Assembly: GCF_022347685.1 (NCBI RefSeq) | Contig: NZ_JAKRGF010000001.1 | Location: forward strand, 434,001 to 498,000 | Direction of reading: 5' to 3' | DNA length: 64,000 nucleotides | Origin: Thalassobius sp. Cn5-15 | GTDB lineage: Bacteria; Pseudomonadota; Alphaproteobacteria; Rhodobacterales; Rhodobacteraceae | Shown: piece by piece, positions 54,072-63,082 of the stretch | How the letters are laid out: every line of letters begins with the position of its first letter | Numbering within the stretch: the stretch's first letter is position 1 | Translations under genes and position numbers: made by a program | The notes under the pieces: generated by a model | Seen by the model: only the letters and a program-made list of their open reading frames with translations | What the model was told of the DNA's origin: nothing | Database searches by the model: none

Positions 54072-54881
54072 ATGAAACACCTCAAACGCAAATTACCGCC
54101 GCTGACCTCTCTTGTCGCATTTGAAGCAGCGGCGCGGCTTGGCTCTTTCACCACTGCCGCCGAAGAGTTGAACGTCTCTCGCGAGGCGGTCAGCCGTCAG
54201 ATCCGCGCGCTGGAAACCCATCTGGGGGTGAAGCTGTTTGAACGTGACGCCAACACCGCCGCGATGGGCGCGCTGGGAACACAGTTTTTTGCCACCGTGT
54301 CCCCGAACCTCTGGGCCATTGCGGCAGCAGCGCAGGAACTGACCGGTGACAGCACAGCCGCAGTAGAGGCGACAGACACCGCAGAGGCGCCGCTGGAGGC
54401 TGAAGATCTGCCAACCCTCTTGATCATCGACGACAGCGCCGAAAATATTCATCACCTGAACGGCCTTCTGCGCGATCAGTACCGGGTGATCGCCCAGACA
54501 TCAGGCAAGGCCGCCCTGTCCTATCTGGCGCGCGAAAGCGTGGACCTGATCCTGCTGGACATTCAGATGCCCGACATGGACGGCTACGAGACCTGCCGCC
54601 AAATCAAGGCCACCGCCAGTCTGGCGGAGGTGCCGGTGATTTTCGTCACCAGCCTGGATGATCCCGGTGATGAAACTCAAGGCCTCAGCCTGGGGGCCTG
54701 TGATTTCATCACCCGACCTGTGGTGCCCGCAGTGCTGAAGGCGCGGATCGGCACTCATATTGACCTGCGTCGGTCGCACGCCGCCTTAGAAATGCTGCTC
54801 AGCGCTCGCGCGGATCGCCTGCAAAAAGCCGAAGAACTTCTGACGCGGCTGGCCCGCGACATCGAAGGTTTTCGAAGCTAA
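54072..54881 (+). CDS. LysR-type HTH fused to a response-regulator receiver
   Basis: The 269-residue protein has an N-terminal winged helix of LysR type (about 10-70; PLTSLVAFEAAARLGSFTTA, ELNVSREAVSRQIRALETHL, LGVKLFERDANTAAM). After a short linker comes a receiver domain instead of the LysR substrate domain. It carries Asp120-Asp121 (LLIIDDSAENI), Asp163 as phosphoacceptor (LILLDIQMPDMDGYET) and Thr193; the invariant lysine is Arg215 (FITRPV). A helical tail ends the protein. It is divergent from soxB and converges on the hybrid kinase, 22 bases apart. Likely output of a phosphorelay, with soxB as a probable target (inference). The frame runs upstream to 54036 but ATG 54072 starts the domain. 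Confidence 0.85.
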   Translation: MKHLKRKLPPLTSLVAFEAAARLGSFTTAAEELNVSREAVSRQIRALETHLGVKLFERDANTAAMGALGTQFFATVSPNLWAIAAAAQELTGDSTAAVEATDTAEAPLEAEDLPTLLIIDDSAENIHHLNGLLRDQYRVIAQTSGKAALSYLARESVDLILLDIQMPDMDGYETCRQIKATASLAEVPVIFVTSLDDPGDETQGLSLGACDFITRPVVPAVLKARIGTHIDLRRSHAALEMLLSARADRLQKAEELLTRLARDIEGFRS

Positions 54882-54903
54882 ATAAACAACTTGGGACGCA
54901 TTC

Positions 54904-57666
54904 CTATGTCTGCGCTTGCTTCATTGCCGATTTGATCAATCGCTTGGCGGAGGCAAACTCCAACTGCTCCAGCGCCAGGAGGATCACTGTCGCCTGCTCA
55001 GCACTCAACTCTGACTTTGGCAGTTTGCCCAGCTCGTCCAAAGCGGCCATGTCATTGGCCTGTACCAGTGCCAGAACCGATTTCAGCGACGCCTCTGACC
55101 CTGCTTCTGCCGCGGGCAGTGGCCCCTCTGCGCGGACCTCGGGCAACAGCGCTTCAATCGTGGCGATCAGATAGATGGCAGGGCGCATGCCCTCCTCCAC
55201 CTCTTTGACCTGAGTGGCCAGCGCAGTGGCGCCGACTGTGGCAGCCGCCCCCTTCATCACATGCAGGATCTGTCCCAGATCCTGTGGCGCCTCATCGGGG
55301 TCCGTCAGCGCCAGATGCCAATCGGTCAGCTGTCGCTGGAACCGCGCCAGATTGCGACGATAAAGGTCTGCATTGCCGCCTGCCAAGACCAGTCCACGAT
55401 CACGGTCCAGAACAGCAACCTCACTGACGGTGTCTGCGACCTCTGTTGCCTCGGCATCCGCAGCGGCGCTGGCGGCTGCCAAAATGGCGGCGCGCGGTGT
55501 TGGCAGGTTCGCCTCAAGGCAGGCTTGCAGATCATCCGGCTCAACAGGTTTTGGCAAAAAGGCGGCAAATCCTGCGGTGGCGCAGCGATCATGTTCTTCG
55601 GGTGTTGCATTGGCCGAAGTCGCCACCACCGGCACCAATGCTGCACCGTGATCCTGTTGCATTTGCGCCAGCGCGCGATGGCCGTCCATAACTGGCATAT
55701 GCAGATCCATCAACACCAGATCCGGCATCTGCTGCGCCACCTGTTGCACCGCTTCTGCGCCATTGCGGGCGGAGCGCACCGCAGCGCCCATCCCCTCGAT
55801 CAGCGAAACAAAGACCGACAGGTTAATGCGCGTGTCCTCAACCACCAGAATATCACGCCCTGCCAACGGAAGCGGGCGTGCAGCCTCAACCTCATGGTCC
55901 AGCGTCAGCGCCCAAAGCGCCTCGCGGAACTCACCAAAGGTGATCGGCAAATCAATTCCGACCCGCTGATCATGGGTGGCAGCCTGAAAAACAACACGTG
56001 TGGCACTGACCTGCACCTGTGGGCCCTTGCTATCATCGCGCACCGCATGCCCCAGACGCCCGGCCATCGCCGCCAACGCATCAACCGGGCCGCCGCCATC
56101 AAGGATCGACAGATCCTGTTCAGCAATTGCCACCTCATGGGGGCGGCTGGGCACGGTGAGGGCAAAGCTGAAACAGGCCCCCACGCCGGCAGTGCTGTCC
56201 ACCGACAACTGCCCCCCCATCTGTTCCGCAAGACGTTGCGCAATCGACAGACCCAGACCGGTGCCACCATAGCGCCGCGTGGTCGAGGTATCGGCCTGAC
56301 CGAAGGGGCGGAAGATCGCCTCTAGCTGATCGGGCGCAATACCGATACCGCAGTCACGCACGTGGAAGGTCAGCACGGTTTCCCCCGGCTCTGCCGCCGC
56401 CACGGCCTGCACCTCAAAGGAAACCCGGCCCGCATCGGTGAATTTTACCGCGTTGGAGGTGAAATTCATCAGCACCTGTCGCACGCGCACCGGATCAGCG
56501 CAAATCTGGCCCGGCAAACCCACACCGTAGTCCCAACCGAGCTGCACAGGTTTTTCCCCGATCAACGCCCGGGTCTGCATCACAATCGAATCCAGCAAAT
56601 CGTCAAGTGGTAGCCAAACCTGTTCCAGTTTCATCTCGCCAGCCTCAATCTTGGACAGATCCAGCACCGCGTTGATGTTTTGCGACAGATGGGTTGCGGC
56701 GGCGCGCATATCGGACACATGGCGGCGACTGCGTTCGGTGTAGTCTTCGCGCAAGAGCACCTCTGATAACCCGATAATTGCGTTCATCGGCGTGCGCAGC
56801 TCATGACTCATATTGGCGAGGAAAATGGATTTCGCCTGCGAGGCCTCTACGGCATCATTGCGCGCATCAACCAGTTCCTGCGTCCGCGCCTCGACGATCA
56901 TCTGTAGATTGTCGCGGCTGTCTTCCAGTTCATTCACTGTACGGCGGAAGGCACGGGCAAGACGCGAGATTTCATCGCGCTGACGCATGTCAAACATCCG
57001 GTGATCGCGGGCGGCCAGTTCAAACTTATCCCCTTCCCGCACACGCAGTGCAGCGGCCTGTAGACGCGCGACAGGACGGATCACCATCACCTGCACCAAC
57101 AGGAAAATCGCCGTTGTCACCAAAAGCGTCTGCAAGATACTGCCCCCCAGCACAAACAGACTGCGGGCGGCCATTTCATTGCCAATGCCACGGAAGGAGT
57201 AATCGACAAACAATGCGCCGATTTCGGATCCATCACGTTGATTATGCAAGGCAAAGCGCGAGGTTTCGCCCGCCTCACCGCCGTAACCGAACCACTGGCT
57301 GACCGGATGCACCGGCGCCAGACGAGGCACCGCCACCGACAGATCATCGAGGCCGGTGCTTTCACGCAGGCTGTCAGACAGCAGCGGATCCTCAATCCGC
57401 GCACTCGTGATGATGGGGTCCTGCAACAGGCTGCGCATGATCGCCAGCGCCTCTGGTACGTCCACCTCCCAATAGGCACTTTCGATCTGGGGCAAGGTGG
57501 CCTGCACAATGCGATCGGCGTTCTCACGCGCAGTATCAATGCGCAGTGAAGCCTCCGCCCAAAGCGTCACAAGTCCCAGCAGCGCGCCAGACACAATCCC
57601 GATCAGTCCCGCCGCAATTGCAATGCGCGGGGTGATCCCCAACCTTTGAAAACGCAAACCAATCAT
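54904..57666 (-). CDS. Hybrid sensor histidine kinase with REC and HPt domains
   Basis: The 920-residue protein has transmembrane helices at about 15-38 and 168-196 flanking a periplasmic domain of some 130 residues, then HAMP (about 196-250). HisKA follows with His288 (NMSHELRTPMNAIIGLSEVL), then HATPase with NFTSNAVKFTDAG, DCGIGIAPDQL and RRYGGTGLGLSIAQRLAEQMG. A receiver carries Asp654 (LVLMDLHMPVMDG) and Lys706, and an HPt domain carries His802 (LHVMKGAAATVGATAL). The inner domains allow a full phosphorelay from kinase to a partner such as the neighbouring LysR-REC protein. AAGGGA precedes ATG 57666. Eleven bases separate it from the upstream binding-protein gene, so they are one unit. 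Confidence 0.9.
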   Translation of the reverse strand: MIGLRFQRLGITPRIAIAAGLIGIVSGALLGLVTLWAEASLRIDTARENADRIVQATLPQIESAYWEVDVPEALAIMRSLLQDPIITSARIEDPLLSDSLRESTGLDDLSVAVPRLAPVHPVSQWFGYGGEAGETSRFALHNQRDGSEIGALFVDYSFRGIGNEMAARSLFVLGGSILQTLLVTTAIFLLVQVMVIRPVARLQAAALRVREGDKFELAARDHRMFDMRQRDEISRLARAFRRTVNELEDSRDNLQMIVEARTQELVDARNDAVEASQAKSIFLANMSHELRTPMNAIIGLSEVLLREDYTERSRRHVSDMRAAATHLSQNINAVLDLSKIEAGEMKLEQVWLPLDDLLDSIVMQTRALIGEKPVQLGWDYGVGLPGQICADPVRVRQVLMNFTSNAVKFTDAGRVSFEVQAVAAAEPGETVLTFHVRDCGIGIAPDQLEAIFRPFGQADTSTTRRYGGTGLGLSIAQRLAEQMGGQLSVDSTAGVGACFSFALTVPSRPHEVAIAEQDLSILDGGGPVDALAAMAGRLGHAVRDDSKGPQVQVSATRVVFQAATHDQRVGIDLPITFGEFREALWALTLDHEVEAARPLPLAGRDILVVEDTRINLSVFVSLIEGMGAAVRSARNGAEAVQQVAQQMPDLVLMDLHMPVMDGHRALAQMQQDHGAALVPVVATSANATPEEHDRCATAGFAAFLPKPVEPDDLQACLEANLPTPRAAILAAASAAADAEATEVADTVSEVAVLDRDRGLVLAGGNADLYRRNLARFQRQLTDWHLALTDPDEAPQDLGQILHVMKGAAATVGATALATQVKEVEEGMRPAIYLIATIEALLPEVRAEGPLPAAEAGSEASLKSVLALVQANDMAALDELGKLPKSELSAEQATVILLALEQLEFASAKRLIKSAMKQAQT

Positions 57667-57677
57667 CAGGCCGTCCC

Positions 57678-58607
57678 TTATTGCACCAGATGGCGCTGCA
57701 CAATTTCCTGAATGCGGCCTGTTGTGTGCATCTTATCCAGCGCTTTTTGCAAACGCCGTGCCTGATAATCCCCCAAAGCATCGCGCGGGAAGGCAATATA
57801 GCGCGCCTGTTCGGTCAGGGGCGTAGGCAGAAAACGCAACTTGTCGGTGGCATTCAGTTCATTCGCAATGTGGCTGAGGGTGGCGTAACCGCCGACAATA
57901 ACGTCAGAGCGCCCCAGCAGCAGTTTGCGCACATTGGTGAAGTCATCCTTAGACTCCTCCCGATGAATATCGGCGTTGGCGTCAAACCGGTCCTCATAAG
58001 TAAAACCGCCCACCACGCCCACAACCAGATCATCCAGATCGCGCAGACGTCGCACATCATTCACCGGACTGTCCTGACGGGTCATAAAAACTGTGCGGGT
58101 GCGCCGCAGCGGGCCAACCATATACCACTTCTCAAATCGTTCGGGTGTTGGGGCCAGTTGAAACAACGCCTCCAGATTGCCCATCTGAAAATCCAGCATC
58201 ACGCGATTCCACGGCAGGGGTTTATGCACCAGTTCGACCCCTATAGAGGCCGCGGCCTCATCCAGAATCTTGACATCGATTCCGCTGTAGCGACCGTCGA
58301 CAGTATAGTTAAACGGGGCAAATTCCTCCATCGAGCCGACATTCCAGCTTTCGGCGAAGGCACCGGCGGGTCGCACGGGGGTCCAGTTGCCTTCGGCGTG
58401 GACAGCCGTGGCGGGTATTACAGATGCAATTATGGCGCACAGGGTTGCGGCCACCATCACCTTTTGCGTGTCAGCGCGAAGTGATATCAGCGCACGCAAA
58501 ACCGCACGACGGCGCGTGAAGGGCGCACTTGGATCAGGTTTTACACGGGTTTTCAGCCAGTTTTGCATTGTATCGCGGGTCTTCATCTTTATGGCGTCCT
58601 TGATCAC
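57678..58607 (-). CDS. Periplasmic amino-acid-type binding protein paired with the kinase
   Basis: The 309-residue protein has a long basic N-terminus, then a hydrophobic leader KVMVAATLCAIIASVIPATAVHA ending about residue 71 (part of it quoted here) and a bilobed SBP_bac_3 domain. The latter shows EEFAPFNYTVDGRYSGIDVK, ILDEAAASIGVELVHKPLPW, AELFQLAP-like EALFQLAPTPERF, DDLVVGVVGGFTYEDRF and YIAFPRDALGDYQARRLQKAL. Start alternatives at 58586 and 58457 exist. No permease or ATPase genes are near, and the kinase follows 11 bases downstream. Presenting a ligand to the kinase rather than transport is therefore the likely role (inference). Confidence 0.8.
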   Translation of the reverse strand: MIKDAIKMKTRDTMQNWLKTRVKPDPSAPFTRRRAVLRALISLRADTQKVMVAATLCAIIASVIPATAVHAEGNWTPVRPAGAFAESWNVGSMEEFAPFNYTVDGRYSGIDVKILDEAAASIGVELVHKPLPWNRVMLDFQMGNLEALFQLAPTPERFEKWYMVGPLRRTRTVFMTRQDSPVNDVRRLRDLDDLVVGVVGGFTYEDRFDANADIHREESKDDFTNVRKLLLGRSDVIVGGYATLSHIANELNATDKLRFLPTPLTEQARYIAFPRDALGDYQARRLQKALDKMHTTGRIQEIVQRHLVQ

Positions 58608-58814
58608 AAAACTCTATCCGCCCCACCAAAGCCAAGGCAATCATCCGAGGTTTTTCATAGGATGACGAAAAATTTACGGTGCCAGCGGATATTTTTTGTC
58701 TCTCCCAATCCGGCTGGCTTGCCTGTTACCCCTGACGCACACCGGATGCAAACAGCACCCCCGCACCCAGAGGCAGCGGGTGCTGAGGCACACCGGATCA
58801 ATCAGGAGGAAGAT

Positions 58815-59783
58815 ATGTCCAACACCAAAAAAATCACCGGTGCCCTGCTGGCCCTGTCCATGTCTGCAGGCGTTGCAGCCGCGGCTGACCAGCAGTTCGT
58901 CACCATCGGCACCGGCGGCGTAACCGGCGTTTATTACCCCACCGGCGGCGCAATCTGCCGTCTGGTCAACAAAGGCCGCAAAGAACACGGCATTCGTTGT
59001 TCGGTAGAATCGACCGGTGGTTCCGTATACAACGCCCGCACCATCCGCGCAGGCGAGCTGGACTTCGGCGTTATTCAGTCCGACGTTCAGGTGAAGTCGA
59101 TCAACGGCACCGAGCAGTTCGCAGAAGACGGCCCCTACGAAGGCCTGCGCTCGCTGTTCTCGGTTCACCCCGAACCGATGCACCTGATGGCCCGCGCTGA
59201 CGCTGGCATCGAAACCACCGCAGATCTGGTTGGCAAGCGCGTCAACATCGCAAACCCCGGTTCCGGCACCCGCGTTCTGGCAGAAACCCTGCTGAAGTAC
59301 GAAGGCATCACCACCGATCAGTTCTCGCTGACCGCTGAACTGAAGTCCTCCGAGCAGGCCGCAGCCCTGTGCGACGGCAAAATCGACGCAACCATCTGGG
59401 CCGCTGGCCTGCCCAACGGTTCTTCGCAAGAAGCCACCTCGACCTGTGATGTGAAAATCATCCCGCTGGCGGGTGAAGGCATCGACAAACTGCTGGCCGA
59501 AAACACTGCCTACGCTGCAGCCACCATCCCCGGCGGCATGTACCCGGGCAACGCAGAAGACCTGCCGTCCTGGGGCCCGAAAGCCACCATCGTCACCTCC
59601 GCTGACGTATCGGACGAAGTTGCCTACGAAGTTGTGAAAGCTGTGTTCGAAAACTTCGACGGCTTCCGCAAACTGCACCCCGCGTTTGCAAACCTGAAAG
59701 AAACCGAAATGGTATCCGACGGTCTGACCGCCGAAATCCACCCCGGTGCTCTGAAGTACTACCAAGAGCGCGGCTGGAAATAA
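58815..59783 (+). CDS. TAXI-family TRAP transporter solute receptor
   Basis: The 322-residue protein has a signal peptide (MSNTKKITGALLALSMSAG, cleavage after AAA near residue 24) and the TAXI hallmark FVTIGTGGVTGVYYPTGGAICR with SVESTGGSVYNARTIRAGELDFGVIQSD (in two parts here). AGGAGGA precedes the ATG. Such receptors deliver dicarboxylates, glutamate or related organic acids to a TRAP permease using an ion gradient. The ligand is not predictable from sequence. A partial hairpin follows before the permease, typical for making more receptor than membrane protein. Confidence 0.93.
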   Translation: MSNTKKITGALLALSMSAGVAAAADQQFVTIGTGGVTGVYYPTGGAICRLVNKGRKEHGIRCSVESTGGSVYNARTIRAGELDFGVIQSDVQVKSINGTEQFAEDGPYEGLRSLFSVHPEPMHLMARADAGIETTADLVGKRVNIANPGSGTRVLAETLLKYEGITTDQFSLTAELKSSEQAAALCDGKIDATIWAAGLPNGSSQEATSTCDVKIIPLAGEGIDKLLAENTAYAAATIPGGMYPGNAEDLPSWGPKATIVTSADVSDEVAYEVVKAVFENFDGFRKLHPAFANLKETEMVSDGLTAEIHPGALKYYQERGWK

Positions 59784-59804
59784 TCCACCCCGCCCTTAAA
59801 AACA

Positions 59805-59829
59805 GCCCCCATCCTAACCGGGTGGGGGC
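59805..59829 (+). terminator. Imperfect hairpin between receptor and permease
   Basis: GCCCCCATCC pairs with GGTGGGGGC apart from a bulge, 21 bases after the receptor stop. It probably attenuates transcription into the permease or stabilises the receptor message. Confidence 0.5.
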
Positions 59830-59865
59830 ATCTTGATTCTGACTTAGCCATTGAGGGGGACATCC

Positions 59866-62517
59866 GTGAGCCAAGCGACACCTTCATCCAACCAAACAGA
59901 CCAGACAGGACAGACCGATCACAGTGATCTGACGGACGCCACCGATCTGGAAGACATCGTCGCCGAATCCGACACCGGCGCGCGGACACCGCGCAACTGG
60001 TTCTCGGCCAAGGTTTTGTGGTTTGTACCGCTGTTGTGGTCGATCTATCAGCTCTGGATTGCTTCGCCTTTGCCGTTCACGCTGGGTATTGGTGTGTGGA
60101 ATGACACCCAGACCCGCGCGATCCACCTTGGCTTTGCAGTTTTTCTGGCCTTTGTGGCCTTCCCCGCGTTTCGCACCAGCCCCCGCCATCACATCCCGTT
60201 GACCACGTGGATCACCGCCATTGTGGGCGCTATTGCCTCGTCCTATCTGGCGTGGAACTACGTCGATGTGGCCGCCCGTACTGGTCTGCCGAACACGCTG
60301 GATCTGGCCATGGCCGGTATCGGAATCGTGCTGCTGATGGAAGCAGCACGTCGTTCGCTGGGCTTCCCGCTGATGGGGGTTGCGATCTTCTTCCTCGCCT
60401 ATGTTTTCTTTGGCTCCTGGTCCGGATTGCCAGAGATGGTGCAGTGGAAAGGCGCGTCCTTTAACAAGGCGATGAGCCACCTGATGCTCACCACCGAAGG
60501 TGTGTTTGGCGTGGCCCTTGGCGTGTCGTCTGGCTTTGTGTTCCTGTTCGTTCTGTTCGGCGCCCTGCTGAACCAGGCGGGTGCAGGCAACTACTTCCTG
60601 CAACTGGCGTTCGCGGCCCTTGGCCACCTGCGCGGCGGCCCCGCGAAAGCAGCGGTCATCGCATCCGCAGCCACCGGCCTGATTTCCGGCTCCGCGATTG
60701 CAAACGTTGTGACCACCGGCACCTTCACCATCCCGCTGATGCGCAAGGTCGGCTTCTCGCCTGCCAAGGCTGGCGCGGTTGAAGTATCGTCGTCGATCAA
60801 CGGGGTTCTGACCCCGCCGGTGATGGGCGCTGTGGCCTTCCTGATGACCGAATATGTCGGCATCTCATACGTTGAAGTGGTGAAAACCGCCATCGTGCCT
60901 GCCGCGATTTCCTACATGGCGCTGGTCTACATCGTGCACCTCGAAGCGCTGAAGATGGGCATGAAAGGCTCCAGCCGTATGCACCCGGTCAAGTTCATGC
61001 TGGGCGCGATCTTCATCGTGGCGACCTCGATCGTTATTGGTGGCGGCACGCTGTGGCTGGCCGGTCAGATCGTGACACTGGCAAACAACGTGATTGGTCC
61101 GCTGGCAACACCGGTTCTGGTGGCTGGTCTGCTGATCGCCTATGTGGCGGCGGTAAAATACGCCGCTGGCCGTCCTGATCTTGAAACCAGCATCGACTCG
61201 ATGCTGCACCTGCCACCTGCCCGTACCATCCTGAAGACCGGTCTGCATTACCTGCTGCCGATCCTGCTGCTGATGTACCTGTTGATGATCGAGCGTAAAT
61301 CGCCCGGCCTCTCGGCCTTCTGGTCGTCGATGTTCATGCTGCTGATCCTGCTGACGCAAGACCCTCTGAAGGCGTTCTTCCGCAAGCAAGGCAGCGTCAG
61401 TGCAGCCTTCGCACACGGCCTGTCGCAAACTGTCGAAGGCATGATCATCGGTGCCCGCAACATGGTGGGTCTCGCCGCTGCAATGGGTCTGGCCGGTATC
61501 ATCGTGGGCGCTGTGACGCTGACCGGTATCGGTCAGGTGATGGCCGAATTCGTTGAATTCCTGTCCGGCGGTAACCTGCTCGCAATGCTGTTCTTCGTCG
61601 CGCTGATCTCCATCGTGCTGGGCATGGGCCTGCCGACCACGGCAAACTACATTGTTGTCAGTTCGCTGATGGCGGGGGTTGTTGTGGAACTGGGCGCGCA
61701 GAATGGTCTGATCGTACCTCTGGTGGCCGTGCACATGTTCTGTTTCTACTTTGGTATCATGGCGGATGTGACCCCGCCCGTCGGCCTGGCCAGTTTCGCC
61801 GCCGCCGCGATTTCCAAAGGCGATCCCCTGCGCACCGGCTTCCAGGCGTTCTTCTACTCGATCCGGACCGCACTGCTGCCGTTCCTGTTCATCTTCAACA
61901 CCGATCTGTTGCTGATCGACGTGGGACCGTTCCAGGCAATTGTGGTCTTTGTCACCGCGCTGATTGCGATGCTGCTCTTTGCGGCAGGCACGATGGGATA
62001 TTTCCAGACCCGGTCGCGTCTGTGGGAAAGTGCCGCGCTGATCTTCTGTGCGTTCGTCCTGTTTAGGCCGGACTTCTTCCTCAACCAAATCGCGGATGAG
62101 TTTGAAACACGCCCCGCGACAGAGGTTTACACCCTTGCCGCAGCAGCGCCTGAAAACAGCGCCCTGCGCGTGCGACTGACGGGTGAAAACCTCGAAGGTG
62201 ACATGGTGGATGCACGCTATCTGTTGCCACTGGGCGCAGCCGGTGGCGATGGTGTCACCCGTCTGACGGACAGTGCAGGGATCGAGTTCCGCGATGAAGA
62301 CGGTCAGCTGTTTGTCGACAACATGACCTTCGGTGGTCCGGCAGAACAGCTGAAGATCGACTTTGACTGGCAAGTGGTCGAGGTAGAGGTAGAGGTAGAG
62401 GCAGATCGCCCACCGCAGGAAATCTTCTACCTGCCAGCACTGCTGATCCTTGGCGCCGTTTTCGCCATCCAACGTCGTCGCAAGGCGAAAACCGACCCTG
62501 AGGAGGCCCTGGCATGA
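59866..62517 (+). CDS. TRAP transporter permease, fused 4TM/12TM type
   Basis: The 883-residue protein starts at GTG 59866 (AGGGGGA upstream). About 60 polar N-terminal residues precede a DctQ-like part of four helices (from VLWFVPLLWSIYQLW) and a DctM-like part. Typical stretches include AFAALGHLRGGPAKAAVIAS, SGSAIANVVTTGTFTIPLM, SSSINGVLTPPVMGAVAFLM and GMGLPTTANYIVVSSLMAGV with DVTPPVGLASFAAAAIS. A C-terminal DUF3394-like soluble region (about 745-860) ends with a last helix and RRRKAK. A VEVEVEVE tract is coded by a hexanucleotide repeat near 62380. Overlaps the next gene by four bases. Confidence 0.93.
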   Translation: MSQATPSSNQTDQTGQTDHSDLTDATDLEDIVAESDTGARTPRNWFSAKVLWFVPLLWSIYQLWIASPLPFTLGIGVWNDTQTRAIHLGFAVFLAFVAFPAFRTSPRHHIPLTTWITAIVGAIASSYLAWNYVDVAARTGLPNTLDLAMAGIGIVLLMEAARRSLGFPLMGVAIFFLAYVFFGSWSGLPEMVQWKGASFNKAMSHLMLTTEGVFGVALGVSSGFVFLFVLFGALLNQAGAGNYFLQLAFAALGHLRGGPAKAAVIASAATGLISGSAIANVVTTGTFTIPLMRKVGFSPAKAGAVEVSSSINGVLTPPVMGAVAFLMTEYVGISYVEVVKTAIVPAAISYMALVYIVHLEALKMGMKGSSRMHPVKFMLGAIFIVATSIVIGGGTLWLAGQIVTLANNVIGPLATPVLVAGLLIAYVAAVKYAAGRPDLETSIDSMLHLPPARTILKTGLHYLLPILLLMYLLMIERKSPGLSAFWSSMFMLLILLTQDPLKAFFRKQGSVSAAFAHGLSQTVEGMIIGARNMVGLAAAMGLAGIIVGAVTLTGIGQVMAEFVEFLSGGNLLAMLFFVALISIVLGMGLPTTANYIVVSSLMAGVVVELGAQNGLIVPLVAVHMFCFYFGIMADVTPPVGLASFAAAAISKGDPLRTGFQAFFYSIRTALLPFLFIFNTDLLLIDVGPFQAIVVFVTALIAMLLFAAGTMGYFQTRSRLWESAALIFCAFVLFRPDFFLNQIADEFETRPATEVYTLAAAAPENSALRVRLTGENLEGDMVDARYLLPLGAAGGDGVTRLTDSAGIEFRDEDGQLFVDNMTFGGPAEQLKIDFDWQVVEVEVEVEADRPPQEIFYLPALLILGAVFAIQRRRKAKTDPEEALA
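62380..62403. repeat. Hexanucleotide (GAGGTA) repeat in the permease gene
   Basis: Three GAGGTA units (62380, 62386, 62392) and a GAGGCA encode EVEVEVEA. Unit number changes would keep the frame but alter the length of the C-terminal linker. Confidence 0.7.
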
Positions 62518-62978
62518 AAACGGGTATGAAAACCGACATGAATAAGGCGCCCAAAAAGCCGACTGTTTTGGCAGCGATCGACCTCACCCAACCCGACGAG
62601 CAGAAGGCGGTCCTGAAACGGGCCCGCCAGCTGGCTGATCTGGAGGGGATCCGTCTGTCGGTGGTTACCGTGCTGCCCGATTTCCGGATGAGCATGGTCA
62701 GCACCTACTTCTCCGATGATCACACCCATGAGATCGTTGAAGAAAGCCGTGTTGCCCTGCACAAATTCATCGAGGACACCATCGGCGGCGACGATAAGGT
62801 GAAACATGTGATCCGCGTCGGCAAAACCTACGAGGAGATCCTGATCACCGCCGAGGATCTGCACGCACAGATTATCGTGGTGGGCGCGCACAAGCCCAAT
62901 TTCCGCGACTACCTGATCGGCCCAAACGCCGCCCAGATCGCGCGTCACGCGCCCTGTTCGGTCTACATCGTGCGCTGA
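62514..62978 (+). CDS. Universal stress protein paired with the TRAP transporter
   Basis: The 154-residue UspA-fold protein starts at 62514, overlapping the permease stop. TVLAAIDLTQPDEQKAVLKRA, IRLSVVTVLPDF, IRVGKTYEEILITAEDLHA and IIVVGAHKPNFRDYLIGPNA fit the fold. The ATP motif is only partly conserved: G-x2-G is not complete and GPN replaces GS/T. A homologous arrangement is TeaD with the ectoine TRAP transporter TeaABC in Halomonas, where the USP modulates uptake (established knowledge). A similar regulatory role is inferred. Confidence 0.87.
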   Translation: MKTGMKTDMNKAPKKPTVLAAIDLTQPDEQKAVLKRARQLADLEGIRLSVVTVLPDFRMSMVSTYFSDDHTHEIVEESRVALHKFIEDTIGGDDKVKHVIRVGKTYEEILITAEDLHAQIIVVGAHKPNFRDYLIGPNAAQIARHAPCSVYIVR

Positions 62979-63007
62979 ACGGCGCCCCATGATTAGCAAA
63001 ACACATG

Positions 63008-63032
63008 CCGCCTGCCCCCACGGGGCAGGCGG
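63008..63032. repeat. Strong GC hairpin after the TRAP unit
   Basis: CCGCCTGCCCC (63008-63018) and GGGGCAGGCGG (63022-63032) form a perfect 11-bp stem with a three-base loop, 30 bases after the USP stop. No T run follows; it may mark the transcript end or protect it. Confidence 0.6.
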
Positions 63033-63082
63033 TCGCCGTTTCGCCCCCTACCCGCGCGCCGCATCACACCGGAGGCTTTGAC

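Noticed and set aside
60865-62472. 535-codon minus-strand open frame
   Set aside because: Antisense of the TRAP permease; histidine/glutamine-rich composition typical of reversed membrane-protein codons.
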